Assembly: GCF_001187905.1 (NCBI RefSeq)
Contig: NZ_LGIS01000014.1
Span: 62,001 to 126,000 of the forward strand
Direction of reading: 5' to 3'
DNA length: 64,000 nt
Source of the DNA: Pantoea sp. RIT-PI-b
GTDB taxonomy: Bacteria; Pseudomonadota; Gammaproteobacteria; Enterobacterales; Enterobacteriaceae
Position numbers and translations under genes: made by a program. The notes beneath the pieces are model-generated. The model saw only the letters and a list, made by a program, of their open reading frames with translations, had not been told where the DNA came from and ran no database searches. Within the stretch, counting starts at the first letter, position 1. Every line of letters starts with the position of its first letter. Below, piece by piece: positions 47,134 to 55,936 of this stretch.

Positions 47134-47328
47134 TATGTTAACCATATGCTTGTGATCGCCGGGCTGATGCCGCGATCGGGTGAAATTGATCCCAGGGGAT
47201 GGGCGGTGTGTTGTCATATCCGGTCTGAAGCGCCAGATTTTCAAGTTTGCGTAATGTGCCTGTAACAGACGCATAGAAAATAGATTTTGGTCACGTTTGT
47301 CAAAAAGTGTTGCAGTTTGATTCACTGG

Positions 47329-47350
47329 AAATGTGATCGTTATCACATAA
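47329..47350 (-). promoter_or_regulatory. CRP site upstream of tsx
   Basis: AATGTGATCGTTATCACATAA contains TGTGA-TCGTTA-TCACA, an exact match with good flanks. E. coli tsx is activated by CRP and repressed by CytR. A weaker second site, TTTGACAAACGTGACC on the minus strand, lies about 45 bp closer to the gene (near 47288-47304), so a CRP-CytR-CRP layout is possible. Confidence 0.75.
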
Positions 47351-47429
47351 AAGCCTGGTGGCGAACGGAACCCCGCAACCGTTTACGTGTCGCGTACAGC
47401 AGGAAACGTGTTTGATGAAGGGAAAGGAT

Positions 47430-47511
47430 GTAGCGGCGCGATTTATCGCGCGTGTTTTGTAGCGGGCACCGTGCTCGCAGCGATAATGCGCAATAAATTG
47501 CGCCGCTACGG
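47430..47511 (+). repeat. Palindromic intergenic repeat, family B
   Basis: 82 bp from GTAGCGGCGCGATTTATCGC to GCAATAAATTGCGCCGCTAC, with an inner GCGGGCACCGTGCTCGC hairpin. It lies between tsx and the end of the sensor kinase gene. Confidence 0.8.
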
Positions 47512-47522
47512 CACGGTGTGCG

Positions 47523-48881
47523 TTATGGCAAGGTAATGCGCACCTGCAGGCCAGCAATCTGGCCCTGCGCATCATGACGATTCGACAGCGCCACCTGCAT
47601 TTGATGCTTCTGCGCCACGCTGCGCACGATTGAAAGGCCTAAGCCGCTGCCCTGGGCTTGTACATCGGGCGAACGGGTAAAGCGGTCAAAAGCGCGATCG
47701 ATGAAAGATTCCGCCATGCCGGGCCCGTTATCCACAATATCCACCACGGTGTGATTGCCGACACGATGCAGCAGCACGTCCACCAGGCTGCCCTCCGGCG
47801 TGTGCAGCATGGCGTTGCCGATCAGGTTATCGAACAGGCTGCGTAAATCGGAGCGGCTGGCCTGCAGACGATAGTGCGCGCTGCCGTTGAAACCGATATC
47901 AATGCCGCGCTTATCCGCTACCACCATCAGCTGTTCAATGCTCTCTTTCAGCAGGTCGTCCAGCTCGATGGTTTCCACCGTGGCGACCACCGATTGATCT
48001 TCCTGGCGCGAGATATTCAGCAGCTGTGTGACCAGATGGCGCGTACGGGTGACGCCGGCTTCCAGCTGATCGAACTGACGACTGGCTTCGCCTGGCTGAA
48101 TGTGTTGCCTTAGGTTTTCCAACTGCAACGTCACCGCAGTAACTGGCGTACGCAGCTCATGTGCCGCATCTTCGAGGAACTGGCGCTGTGACGACCAGGC
48201 GGCGCGCAGCTTATCGAGCAACGAGTTGTAGGCCGCCACCAGCGGCAGCACTTCATCCGGCAAGCCATCGGGAGAAAGCGTATGCGGATGCAGGGTTTCC
48301 TGGGCGGCAATCTGGCGCGACGCGACACGTAAATCGCGCGTAATAGCACGCACCACTAGCCAGATGACCAGCAGCGAGAGCGGCATCATTAATACCAGCG
48401 GGATGATGGCCGATAGCGCCCGTTTCAGCATCAGACTCTTCATATAGCCGATGTTGTGCAGCACCTGAATATTGCCGATTTCACTGCCGAGTTCGCCGGG
48501 TCGCGTATAGACGCGCCATTCACAGTCATCGCCGCAGTCACCCACTTTGAGATCGTGCCAGCCTTTTTTGCTTTGCAGCGGCGCATGTAAATCGGGCCAC
48601 GAACTGGCGCGCAGCCGATTACGGGTGTCCCACAGCTGGACGATATAGGTGCTTTTCAGCTTCTCGGCATGCATCACCATCGGCATTAACGCAGGCATAC
48701 GCTGGCTGGTGGCCCACGCATCGGCGATCTTGGCGAGCTGATCGTCCTTCATGGTGCCCATCATGTCGCCGTAGCAGTGATAGAAATACCAGGTGACGCC
48801 GCCGATCATCGCCAGGTGCAGAATCACCAGCGTGGCGAGCAGTTTGTTGCGCAGCGAGCGCATAAAAGTGAAAGGTTTCAT
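47523..48881 (-). CDS. Two-component sensor histidine kinase (QseC/PmrB-like)
   Basis: Inner-membrane kinase of 452 residues. There are membrane spans near 12-34 and 158-180, with a periplasmic loop of about 120 residues between them that has a C-x-x-x-C pair (CGDDC). A HAMP linker follows. The dimerisation box is FLEDAAHELRTPVTAV, with the phosphorylated His near residue 242. The ATP domain has NLIGNAMLHT, VDNGPGMAE and GSGLGLSIV. The signal is unknown. The start overlaps the response regulator stop by 4 bp. Confidence 0.88.
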   Translation of the reverse strand: MKPFTFMRSLRNKLLATLVILHLAMIGGVTWYFYHCYGDMMGTMKDDQLAKIADAWATSQRMPALMPMVMHAEKLKSTYIVQLWDTRNRLRASSWPDLHAPLQSKKGWHDLKVGDCGDDCEWRVYTRPGELGSEIGNIQVLHNIGYMKSLMLKRALSAIIPLVLMMPLSLLVIWLVVRAITRDLRVASRQIAAQETLHPHTLSPDGLPDEVLPLVAAYNSLLDKLRAAWSSQRQFLEDAAHELRTPVTAVTLQLENLRQHIQPGEASRQFDQLEAGVTRTRHLVTQLLNISRQEDQSVVATVETIELDDLLKESIEQLMVVADKRGIDIGFNGSAHYRLQASRSDLRSLFDNLIGNAMLHTPEGSLVDVLLHRVGNHTVVDIVDNGPGMAESFIDRAFDRFTRSPDVQAQGSGLGLSIVRSVAQKHQMQVALSNRHDAQGQIAGLQVRITLP

Positions 48882-49537
48882 ATTGCCGGTACCCGCCAGC
48901 CGAGTCCGCGCACGTTGCGGATCACTTCGTTATCGAGCTTGCGGCGCATGCCGTGAATCAGGACATCAACGGCGTTGCTGCTAACCTCTTCGCCCCAACC
49001 GTAAATGCGGTTTTCTAACTGTTCGCGCGACAGAATGGCGCCCGGCCGTTCCAGTAAGGCGTAGAGCAGGGCATATTCGCGTGCGGTGAGCTGTTCGCGC
49101 TGGCCTTTGTACAACACTTCGCGCGTCATGATGTCAATCTGCACATCGCCGCTGCCCAGCAGCGAATCTGCCGCACCGTGGCGACGTCGGGTAATGGCAC
49201 GCATGCGCGCCAGCACCTCTTGCAGGTCAAAGGGTTTCAGCAGGTAGTCATCCGCGCCGCTGTCCAATCCCTGAATGCGTTGCTGCACGGTATCGCGCGC
49301 GGTGAGCACCAGCACTGGCGTCATATCGCCGCGCGTGCGGGCCCGACGCAGCACCTGCAGGCCATCTTCACGCGGCAATCCGAGATCCAGCAACACGCAG
49401 GTATAGCCGCCTTCGGCCCAGGCATTGCTGGCAAATACGCCATCACGTACCCAATCCACCGACCAACCCGCCGCTTCCAGCGCTTGCTGCAGATTGGCGC
49501 CAATCATTTCATCATCTTCTACCAGCAGCACACGCAT
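48878..49537 (-). CDS. OmpR family response regulator
   Basis: DNA-binding response regulator of 219 residues. The receiver domain has the acidic pair ED/D at 7-9, the phosphorylated Asp at 51 (LLDLGLP) and the Lys of LLKPF near 101. The winged helix follows, ending NVRGLGWRVPAI. GGAGG lies six bases before the ATG at 49537; an earlier in-frame non-ATG codon is not needed. It resembles QseB/PmrA, but orthology cannot be settled from sequence alone. First gene of the pair with the kinase, divergent from a MarA-like activator. Confidence 0.9.
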   Translation of the reverse strand: MRVLLVEDDEMIGANLQQALEAAGWSVDWVRDGVFASNAWAEGGYTCVLLDLGLPREDGLQVLRRARTRGDMTPVLVLTARDTVQQRIQGLDSGADDYLLKPFDLQEVLARMRAITRRRHGAADSLLGSGDVQIDIMTREVLYKGQREQLTAREYALLYALLERPGAILSREQLENRIYGWGEEVSSNAVDVLIHGMRRKLDNEVIRNVRGLGWRVPAI

Positions 49538-49592
49538 GATGCCCTCCAACTTAACTGAGCGCAGTTTAGCTCTCTATTCTTAGCGCAGAATT

Positions 49593-49642
49593 ACCCTCCG
49601 TCACACTTGCCGCCTTTCTGCAGCTGGAAGTATTTAGGAGGG
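49593..49642 (-). repeat. ERIC remnant with internal deletion
   Basis: CCCTCCGTCACACTTGCCGC joins the left end of an ERIC (CCGTCA) directly to its right end (CTTGCCGCCTTTCTGCAG, AAGTATTTAGGAGGG). The middle 75 bases or so are missing. Confidence 0.7.
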
Positions 49643-49749
49643 CCGATTTTCCCGCTTGCTAATTCTGCGCTAATTTTCCGCTAATTAAGGGATAAATTTA
49701 ACGCGCTACAGTAGCTGCACTGGACATATCGTCAAAGCAGGAGAATCCC

Positions 49750-50118
49750 ATGAATCAGCGCGAATTTATCCGTAGTTTGCTGGACTGGATAGAGAATAAT
49801 TTAGGACACGATCTGCATCTGGATGAAGTTGCACGCCGCTCGGGATACTCCCGCTGGCATCTGCAACGTCTGTTTCGTCAGCACACCGGTTTCTCTCTGG
49901 CCGAATACATTCGCCAGCGCCGCTTAACCGAATCCGCGCTGACGCTGATTAACAGTGACGAAGCGATTTTGCAGGTGGCGATGAGCTACGGTTTCGATAC
50001 TCAGCAGGCTTACACCCGCACCTTCAAAAACTATTTCCTCGTGACGCCGGGCCAGCTGCGTCGCCAACGTCGCGTTGAGCCGGATCGGCTGCTGTTTCCG
50101 CTGGCGATGGCGAGTTGA
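49750..50118 (+). CDS. Small AraC family activator (MarA/SoxS/RamA-like)
   Basis: Single-domain regulator of 122 residues. SGYSRWHLQRLFRQHTGFSL and VAMSYGFDTQQAYTRTFKNY are the two helix-turn-helix units, close to those of SoxS and RamA. There is no sensor domain, so activity is set by the amount of protein. Such regulators switch on efflux and stress genes (mar/sox/rob regulon). AGGAG precedes the ATG. It is divergent from a two-component system 212 bp away, which may control it. Confidence 0.85.
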   Translation: MNQREFIRSLLDWIENNLGHDLHLDEVARRSGYSRWHLQRLFRQHTGFSLAEYIRQRRLTESALTLINSDEAILQVAMSYGFDTQQAYTRTFKNYFLVTPGQLRRQRRVEPDRLLFPLAMAS

Positions 50119-50151
50119 GATATGGGCACCGATATTCCCTTGGGTGCGTTT

Positions 50152-50232
50152 CGTAGCGGCGCAATTTATTGCGCAATATCTGGATGGGCAAGCTGCCGCC
50201 ATTGATACGCGCGATAAATCGCGCCGCTACGG
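50152..50232 (+). repeat. Palindromic intergenic repeat, family B
   Basis: 81 bp from CGTAGCGGCGCAATTTATTG to GCGATAAATCGCGCCGCTAC, very close to the copy at 41773. It lies between the AraC gene and the LysR gene. Confidence 0.8.
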
Positions 50233-50306
50233 AATGTGCGATGATGGACTTATTGCAGGCTTAGCTTTTAATCTACGGTTCTCACTCATCCAGCCCGTCA
50301 GAGAAC

Positions 50307-51197
50307 ATGGACAACAGCGACAATCTCAGCGCCATGATGCTGTTTGCACGCGTAGTGGAACGGCAAAGCTTTAGCGAAGCCGCACGCACGTTAGGCGTCT
50401 CCAAATCTCACGTCAGCCGCGAAGTGGCCCGGCTGGAAGTGCGGCTCGGTATCAAGCTGCTGCAGCGCACCACGCGCAAAGTGGTGCTAACGGAGCTCGG
50501 CCAGGCTTACTATCCGTTTTGTGTGCGCATGTTGGAAGAGATGCATCGCGCCGATGCCTTTGTGCAACAGGTGCATCAACTGCCCGCGGGCAATGTGCGG
50601 CTGCAGGCGCCGATCACCTACGGCTGCCAATGCGTGGTGCCGACGCTCAATGCCTTTATCCGCCGTCATATTCATATCAATGTCGATCTTGATCTCACCA
50701 CCAGCGATGACCCGCAGCCCAGCGCTGATGTCGCGATTGTCATCCGCGCGCGTGCGCCAGATGGCGCCAACTACCGCGAGCTGAGCAGCATTGATTGGGG
50801 CTTGTACGCCACGCCGGATTATCTGGCGGCGCATGCACCGATCGATCATCCCGAACGTCTCACGCGTCATGACCTGCTGCTGTTTCACGGCCCGGCGCAC
50901 ACGGCTGCGCTACCTTTCCGCCGTGATAAACAGCGTCTGGCGCTCGATGTGCATAGCCGTTTCCGTGCCAATAACAGCATGGCGTTGCTGAATGCCGCGC
51001 TGGCAGGCACTGGCATCGCTTATCTGCCGGCGTATATGACGCAGGAAGCCTTAACGCGCGGCGAAATCCAGCAGGTGTTGCCGGAATGGCAAATGGATCG
51101 CCTGCACAGCTACTTATTGCTAAAAGAGCAGCCGCAGGCTTCCTCGCCGGTAACCTTGCTGTGCGATGCGCTAATCAACGCGCTCAGTACGGTGTGA
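50307..51197 (+). CDS. LysR family regulator (CrgA/YafC-like)
   Basis: Regulator of 296 residues. The helix-turn-helix QSFSEAARTLGVSKSHVSREV and the LLQRTTRKVVLTELGQAYY boundary place it in the CrgA/AaeR/YafC branch. The effector domain runs from about residue 90 to the end. An MFS efflux gene follows 111 bp downstream in the same direction and is the most likely target. The Shine-Dalgarno (AGAGA) is modest. The ligand is unknown. Confidence 0.85.
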   Translation: MDNSDNLSAMMLFARVVERQSFSEAARTLGVSKSHVSREVARLEVRLGIKLLQRTTRKVVLTELGQAYYPFCVRMLEEMHRADAFVQQVHQLPAGNVRLQAPITYGCQCVVPTLNAFIRRHIHINVDLDLTTSDDPQPSADVAIVIRARAPDGANYRELSSIDWGLYATPDYLAAHAPIDHPERLTRHDLLLFHGPAHTAALPFRRDKQRLALDVHSRFRANNSMALLNAALAGTGIAYLPAYMTQEALTRGEIQQVLPEWQMDRLHSYLLLKEQPQASSPVTLLCDALINALSTV

Positions 51198-51308
51198 TTG
51201 TTGTTATCTGGCAACAATAATGCGCCGCCTGGTAATTATCACCGCAAGGCTGTCTTCTCTTATAGGTCACTGTTAGCCTGCTAAAAAAGCAAAAACAGGG
51301 ATATCACC

Positions 51309-52520
51309 ATGCAGCAACCTCCAATCGCGTTAGCGCCCGAACAGCAACACTGGAAGCGAAATTTATTTGTCTGCGTGCTGGGCTCGTTCAGCACCATCGT
51401 GGCGATGACGCTGCTCTTGCCGTTTCTGCCGCTCTATGTGCAACAGCTTGGCGTGCAGGAACCGGCGGCGATTGCACGCTGGTCGGGCGCGGCTTATGGC
51501 GCCACCTTCCTCAGCGCCGCATTGACCGCGCCGCTGTGGGGCAAACTGGCCGATCGTTACGGCCGTAAATTGATGTTGATCCGCGCCAGCCTGGGCATGG
51601 CGATTGCCATGTCGCTGATTGGCATGGCCACTGCACCGTGGCAATTGGTGGCGCTGCGTCTGCTGGCGGGTTTACTCGGCGGCTATGCGTCGGGATCGAC
51701 CATTCTGGTGGCGGCGCAAACGCCAAAAGAGCAAACCGGCTGGGCGCTTGGCGTGTTGTCGTCCGGCATCATGGCCGGTAACGTGGTTGGGCCTCTGCTG
51801 GGCGGAGTATTACCGCCGCTGATAGGTATTCGCCACACCTTCTGGCTGACTGGCGCAGTGATCTTTCTCGCGTTCCTGGCGACCACCTTCTTACTGAAAG
51901 AGGTGCCGCGTTCTGCCGGCAAAAAAACGCAGCAGAGCGCAGCCGACGATGAAAAGTCGCTGAATCTGCCGGTGGTGCGTCTGATGTGGCTGTCGGGGAT
52001 GTTGCTGATTTTTGCCAATATGTCGATTGAGCCGATTATCACGCTGTACATTGGCCAGTTTGTCAGCGGCGATCACGCGGTAACGGTCACTGCAGGATTG
52101 GTGATGGCGGCAGCGGCGCTCGGCAGCATTATCTCCGCGCCGCGTCTGGGACGTTTAGCCGACCGCGTGGGACATGGCTGCGTGCTGGTGTATGGATTAA
52201 TAGCGTGCGCGCTGCTGCTGATCCCGCAGGCATTTATCAGTGAAGCGTGGCAACTGGTGGTGTTGCGTTTTCTGATGGGCATGGCGCTGGGTGGCTTAAT
52301 GCCGTGCGTCACGGCGCTGATTCGTCACAGCGTGCCGCAGTCGCAGGTGGGGAAGATGCTGGGGTATTCCACTTCGGCGCAGTACGTCGGCCAGGGTTCT
52401 GGTCCGCTGTTTGGCGGTTTTATCGGCGGCGCGTTTGGCATGCGCCCGGTGTTTCTGGCGACCTGCGTGATTATGGCGCTGTGTGCACTGCTAAACGCAC
52501 GCGTGCTGCGTAAACGCTAA
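51309..52520 (+). CDS. MFS multidrug efflux transporter, MdtG-like
   Basis: Inner-membrane drug:proton antiporter of 403 residues with 12 spans. The N-terminus HWKRNLFVCVLGSF, LPFLPLYVQQLGV, WGKLADRYGRKLMLIRASLG (motif A) and GVLSSGIMAGNVVGPLLGG (motif C, a mark of exporters) are close to E. coli MdtG. In E. coli mdtG is activated by SoxS/MarA-type proteins, and a MarA-like gene lies about 1.2 kb upstream here. Orthology was not tested. AGGGA precedes the ATG. Confidence 0.82.
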   Translation: MQQPPIALAPEQQHWKRNLFVCVLGSFSTIVAMTLLLPFLPLYVQQLGVQEPAAIARWSGAAYGATFLSAALTAPLWGKLADRYGRKLMLIRASLGMAIAMSLIGMATAPWQLVALRLLAGLLGGYASGSTILVAAQTPKEQTGWALGVLSSGIMAGNVVGPLLGGVLPPLIGIRHTFWLTGAVIFLAFLATTFLLKEVPRSAGKKTQQSAADDEKSLNLPVVRLMWLSGMLLIFANMSIEPIITLYIGQFVSGDHAVTVTAGLVMAAAALGSIISAPRLGRLADRVGHGCVLVYGLIACALLLIPQAFISEAWQLVVLRFLMGMALGGLMPCVTALIRHSVPQSQVGKMLGYSTSAQYVGQGSGPLFGGFIGGAFGMRPVFLATCVIMALCALLNARVLRKR

Positions 52521-52524
52521 TCGT

Positions 52525-52612
52525 TGGTTCGCCATTCATGGCGACCCTGGTATTAACCGCACAATACGTTCTTGTGCGTCTTTCATGACGGTCACCATAA
52601 ATGGCGACCCTA
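52525..52612 (+). repeat. Palindromic intergenic repeats, family A
   Basis: Two degenerate GTCGCC modules: GGTTCGCCATTCATGGCGACC and GGTCACCATAAATGGCGACC, about 45 bases apart. They lie between the convergent MFS and gcd genes. Confidence 0.75.
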
Positions 52613-52645
52613 CAAAAAAAGCGGGCTAAAAAGCCCGCTTTTTTA
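52613..52645 (-). terminator. Bidirectional terminator between the MFS gene and gcd
   Basis: A stem AGCGGGCT/AGCCCGCT with an AAAA loop is flanked by a run of A on the left and T on the right. It serves gcd on the minus strand and the MFS gene on the plus strand. Confidence 0.88.
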
Positions 52646-52660
52646 CCTCAACGCGAAAAC

Positions 52661-55051
52661 TTACTTCGCATCAGGCAGTGCATAGGCAATCACATAATCA
52701 CCCAGCTTGGTACCAAACGAACCGTGACCACCTGCCGCGATAACAACGTACTGCTTGCCATCCACTTCATAGGTCATCGGCGTTGCCTGGCCGCCCGCTG
52801 GCAGACGTGCCTGCCACAGCATTTCACCGGTGTTGGTGTCGAATGCACGCAGGTAGTTATCTGCGGTAGCACCAATGAAGAACACGTTACCCGCGGTGGT
52901 AATTGGGCCGCCCAGCATTGGCATACCCATTTTGAACGGAACGGGTACTGGCGCGCTATCGCGAACTGTACCAATGCGTTTTTTCCACACGGTTTCGTTA
53001 GTCTTCAGGTCAACTGCAGAAACGTAGCCCCACGCTGGTTGCTTACACGGCAGGCCAAACGGTGACAGGAACGGGTTCAGCTCCACGCCGTACGGTACGC
53101 CGTACTGTGGCTGGATGCCGGTTTCAGTACCTGAACCGCCTTTGTCGTCAGCCGGTGGCTCGATCGGGTTGCCCGGACCGCGCGGAATCAGCTTCGACAC
53201 AAACGGCAGCGCCATTGGGTTAGCAATCGCAATCTGACGATGTGGATCAACCGCGATACCGCCCCATTCGAACATGCCCAGGTTGCCTGGGAACACCAGC
53301 GTACCTTGCTCAGACGGCGGGGTGAACGGACCTTCGTAGCGCAGACGCTTGAAGATCACGCGGCACACCAGCTGGTCATACAGGGTCGCGCCCCACATGT
53401 CCTTGTCCGTCAGATTATTTTTCGGACGGAAGGTCAGTTCGGAGTAAGGCTGAGTTGGTGCAACGTGGTCGCCTTTAGCGGCGCCCTGTGGAACCGGGGT
53501 TTCCGGTGCAGGAACAACCGGCTCACCGGTGCGACGATCCAGTACAAAGATGTTACCGGTTTTCGCCGGTGCATAAATCACCGGTACGGTTTTGCCATCT
53601 TTATCGGTGATATCGGCCAGCGTCGGCTGAGACGGCAAGTCCATATCCCACAGATCGTGATGCACGGTCTGATACGACCACACCAGCTTACCGGTGGTGG
53701 CGTTCAGTGCCAGTACGCTGCTCGCATAACGCTCTTGCTCTGGTGTACGGTTACCGCCCCAGATATCTGGCGTTGATACACCCATTGGCAGGTAAACGAT
53801 ATCCAGTTTCGGATCGTATACCGCCGGCGCCCACGAGTTCGGTGAGTTCATGGTAAAGGTGTGTTCATCGGCAGGAATCGCGTTAGGATCTTTCGCGCCC
53901 GGATCGAATACCCACAGCAGTTTACCGGTGTTGACGTCAAAGCCACGGATAGCGCCAGACGGCTCACGGGTGGAGTAGTTATCGGTGACGGCACCGGCTA
54001 CCACGATGGTGGTATCGGTGATGACCGGCGGCGACGTCGGCTCGTACTGACCTGGGGTCAATACTGGCTGCTTGTGCTGCAGATCCAGTTCGCCGTTGTT
54101 GCCAAAGGCCGCGCAACGTTCACCGGTTTCGGCATCCAGCGCGAACATACGACCATCATTTACCGGCAGGTAAATACGGCGTGAGCACAGCGCAGGTTGG
54201 GTGTTGGCAGCATCAGCGGCAGCAGGCACTTCGTGGTAGGAAACGCCACGGCAGGTAACGTGCTGGAAGGTTGGATTCGGCTTCAGGCCCGGATCAAATT
54301 TCCACTTCTGCTTACCGGTTTTCGCATCCAGCGCAAACAGAATCTGGTGCGGTGAGCAGAGATAAAGCGTGTCGCGGATTTTAATCGGCGTTACTTCATC
54401 GGTGATTTCACCTGGATCGTTTGGCGTCTTCATGTCGCCAGTCTGGAACTGCCAGGCAACCTGCAGCTCTTTAACGTTACCGTTATTGATCTGTTTCAGC
54501 GGGGAGAAGCGGGTACCTTGCTGGTCACGCGCATACGCGGGCCAGTCAGCATCGTCGATGTTGCTTAACGGCTGCGCCTGTGGGGCATTTGACGCCGCAG
54601 CAGGAATTTCACCGTTCAGCTCTTGTGGATCGTGGAACACTGCCCATGCCAGCACCAGCGCACTGGCAACCAGCGCGACCGCCAGCAGACCAAGCGCGCC
54701 TTTGCCGGCATTATTCAGACCGCGATACACAAACGGCAGAATCAGCCAGACGCCGAAGATCACCAGCACATCGGTACGCGGTGCCAGCGCCCAGAAGTCG
54801 AAGCCGACTTCCCATACGCCCCACACCAGCGTTGCCAACAGCAGCAATGCGTACAGCAGTAACGCTGAGCCGCTACGGCGCCACAGCAGAATAGCGGTGA
54901 TCAACATGACCACACCGCCAATAACGTAGTACCAGGAACCACCAATGGCGGCTAACCAAACGCCACCAACCAGCATAAACGCGCCCGTCAGCAGTGCAAA
55001 AAGCACTGTGAGAAAACGGATTACGCCAAAAGATGAGGAAGCTTTCCCCAT
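52661..55051 (-). CDS. gcd: Quinoprotein (PQQ) glucose dehydrogenase
   Basis: Inner-membrane enzyme of 796 residues, exactly the E. coli length, that oxidises glucose to glucono-lactone in the periplasm and reduces ubiquinone. Five membrane spans fill residues 1-145. The rest is an eight-bladed propeller that binds PQQ and Ca or Mg. Visible blocks: DWPAYARDQQGTRFSPLKQI, HVTCRGVSYHE, TPDIWGGNRTPEQERYASS, HHDLWDMDLPSQPTL and GHGSFGTKLGDYVIAYALP. The upstream ATG at 55075 lacks a good site, whereas AGAGG is eight bases before 55051. PQQ genes are not in the window. It feeds gluconate to the dehydrogenase at 34.5-38.4 kb. Confidence 0.96.
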   Translation of the reverse strand: MGKASSSFGVIRFLTVLFALLTGAFMLVGGVWLAAIGGSWYYVIGGVVMLITAILLWRRSGSALLLYALLLLATLVWGVWEVGFDFWALAPRTDVLVIFGVWLILPFVYRGLNNAGKGALGLLAVALVASALVLAWAVFHDPQELNGEIPAAASNAPQAQPLSNIDDADWPAYARDQQGTRFSPLKQINNGNVKELQVAWQFQTGDMKTPNDPGEITDEVTPIKIRDTLYLCSPHQILFALDAKTGKQKWKFDPGLKPNPTFQHVTCRGVSYHEVPAAADAANTQPALCSRRIYLPVNDGRMFALDAETGERCAAFGNNGELDLQHKQPVLTPGQYEPTSPPVITDTTIVVAGAVTDNYSTREPSGAIRGFDVNTGKLLWVFDPGAKDPNAIPADEHTFTMNSPNSWAPAVYDPKLDIVYLPMGVSTPDIWGGNRTPEQERYASSVLALNATTGKLVWSYQTVHHDLWDMDLPSQPTLADITDKDGKTVPVIYAPAKTGNIFVLDRRTGEPVVPAPETPVPQGAAKGDHVAPTQPYSELTFRPKNNLTDKDMWGATLYDQLVCRVIFKRLRYEGPFTPPSEQGTLVFPGNLGMFEWGGIAVDPHRQIAIANPMALPFVSKLIPRGPGNPIEPPADDKGGSGTETGIQPQYGVPYGVELNPFLSPFGLPCKQPAWGYVSAVDLKTNETVWKKRIGTVRDSAPVPVPFKMGMPMLGGPITTAGNVFFIGATADNYLRAFDTNTGEMLWQARLPAGGQATPMTYEVDGKQYVVIAAGGHGSFGTKLGDYVIAYALPDAK

Positions 55052-55328
55052 AATATTGACCTCTTTCTTTGCCATTAAAAACTAAAAAGGAAACAACGCG
55101 TTGGGTTGCTTCCCGACATAGAGTACGAAATAACGAAAACTGTTCGATCGGCGCTTTCCGTGCGACGAGTTGATCCCTTTGCGTTAAATTTTATCTTAAA
55201 AACGTTAAAGGGTTTGATATTTTTAGTGCTTTGCACTCGAAGAGAGGAAGTAGTACGACATTTTATGAGGGAATTAAGGCGTTATGTCCGGTTACATCGG
55301 GCCATAACACCCAGGAGCAACATATTGT

Positions 55329-55340
55329 GTAAACGTTTAC
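55329..55340. promoter_or_regulatory. LacI/GalR-type palindrome upstream of gcd
   Basis: GTAAACGTTTAC is a perfect 12-bp palindrome with the AAACGTTT core used by many LacI-family repressors. It overlaps the stop codon of the gene at 55337 and lies 278 bp before gcd. It may be a gcd operator or chance. Confidence 0.35.
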
Positions 55341-55936
55341 CCTTCAAACAATGTGCTGCTGGTACGTTGTTCTTGCCAGCCGCTCAAATTAAGTTGCGCA
55401 TACTGTGCCGCGGGCAGCGTTAACTGTGGCGTACGTAATATTACCTCTGCTTCTCTTTCCCTGCACGATTCCAGCAGAAAGGGAAAGCTGAACTTGAGAT
55501 AATTATCGTTAAAAAATTCCTCGGTCAGCACTATTCCTTTAAAAGGGAATGACGCGATATTCTGCCAGCAGGTTCCGGGCGCGGCCAAATCATAAAGCCA
55601 GAAAGAGAAACGTTCAGCTGCCTGGCGTAGCGCACTATCTCCCTGAACTAAATCGGCATAATTGATTGCCAGATGCACATTCTCATTTTGCAGGCCGAAA
55701 TAATTTTCCGGTGCCTGTAAAAAATGTAGCAGGTTATTTCCCGAGAGCGGGATAATTATTAATTCAGGTGATTCCAGCAACTGATTATGCAGCGAAATTA
55801 TGTTGCTTCCATTAAGTAATACCGTGCCTTCCTGCTCACAATGCATAAAGGGTGCTGAATAACACACACCGGTTAGCGTGCCGTCGAAGCGACGGATGCA
55901 CTCAGTAACATAAGGATTATAAGAACTGTTTTCCAT
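55337..55936 (-). CDS. Hypothetical protein, not recognised
   Basis: Encodes 199 residues that I do not recognise. It is acidic, with no signal peptide, membrane span or obvious catalytic motif. Tyr, Phe and Asn are common, the only clear pattern is alternating beta-like stretches, and there are four Cys. Codon use is noticeably more AT-rich than in gcd or the flanking genes, which hints at recent acquisition. AGAGA lies upstream of the ATG. It stands alone on the minus strand, 285 bp ahead of gcd. It could be a regulator-like or ligand-binding domain, but that is speculation. Confidence 0.6.
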   Translation of the reverse strand: MENSSYNPYVTECIRRFDGTLTGVCYSAPFMHCEQEGTVLLNGSNIISLHNQLLESPELIIIPLSGNNLLHFLQAPENYFGLQNENVHLAINYADLVQGDSALRQAAERFSFWLYDLAAPGTCWQNIASFPFKGIVLTEEFFNDNYLKFSFPFLLESCREREAEVILRTPQLTLPAAQYAQLNLSGWQEQRTSSTLFEG

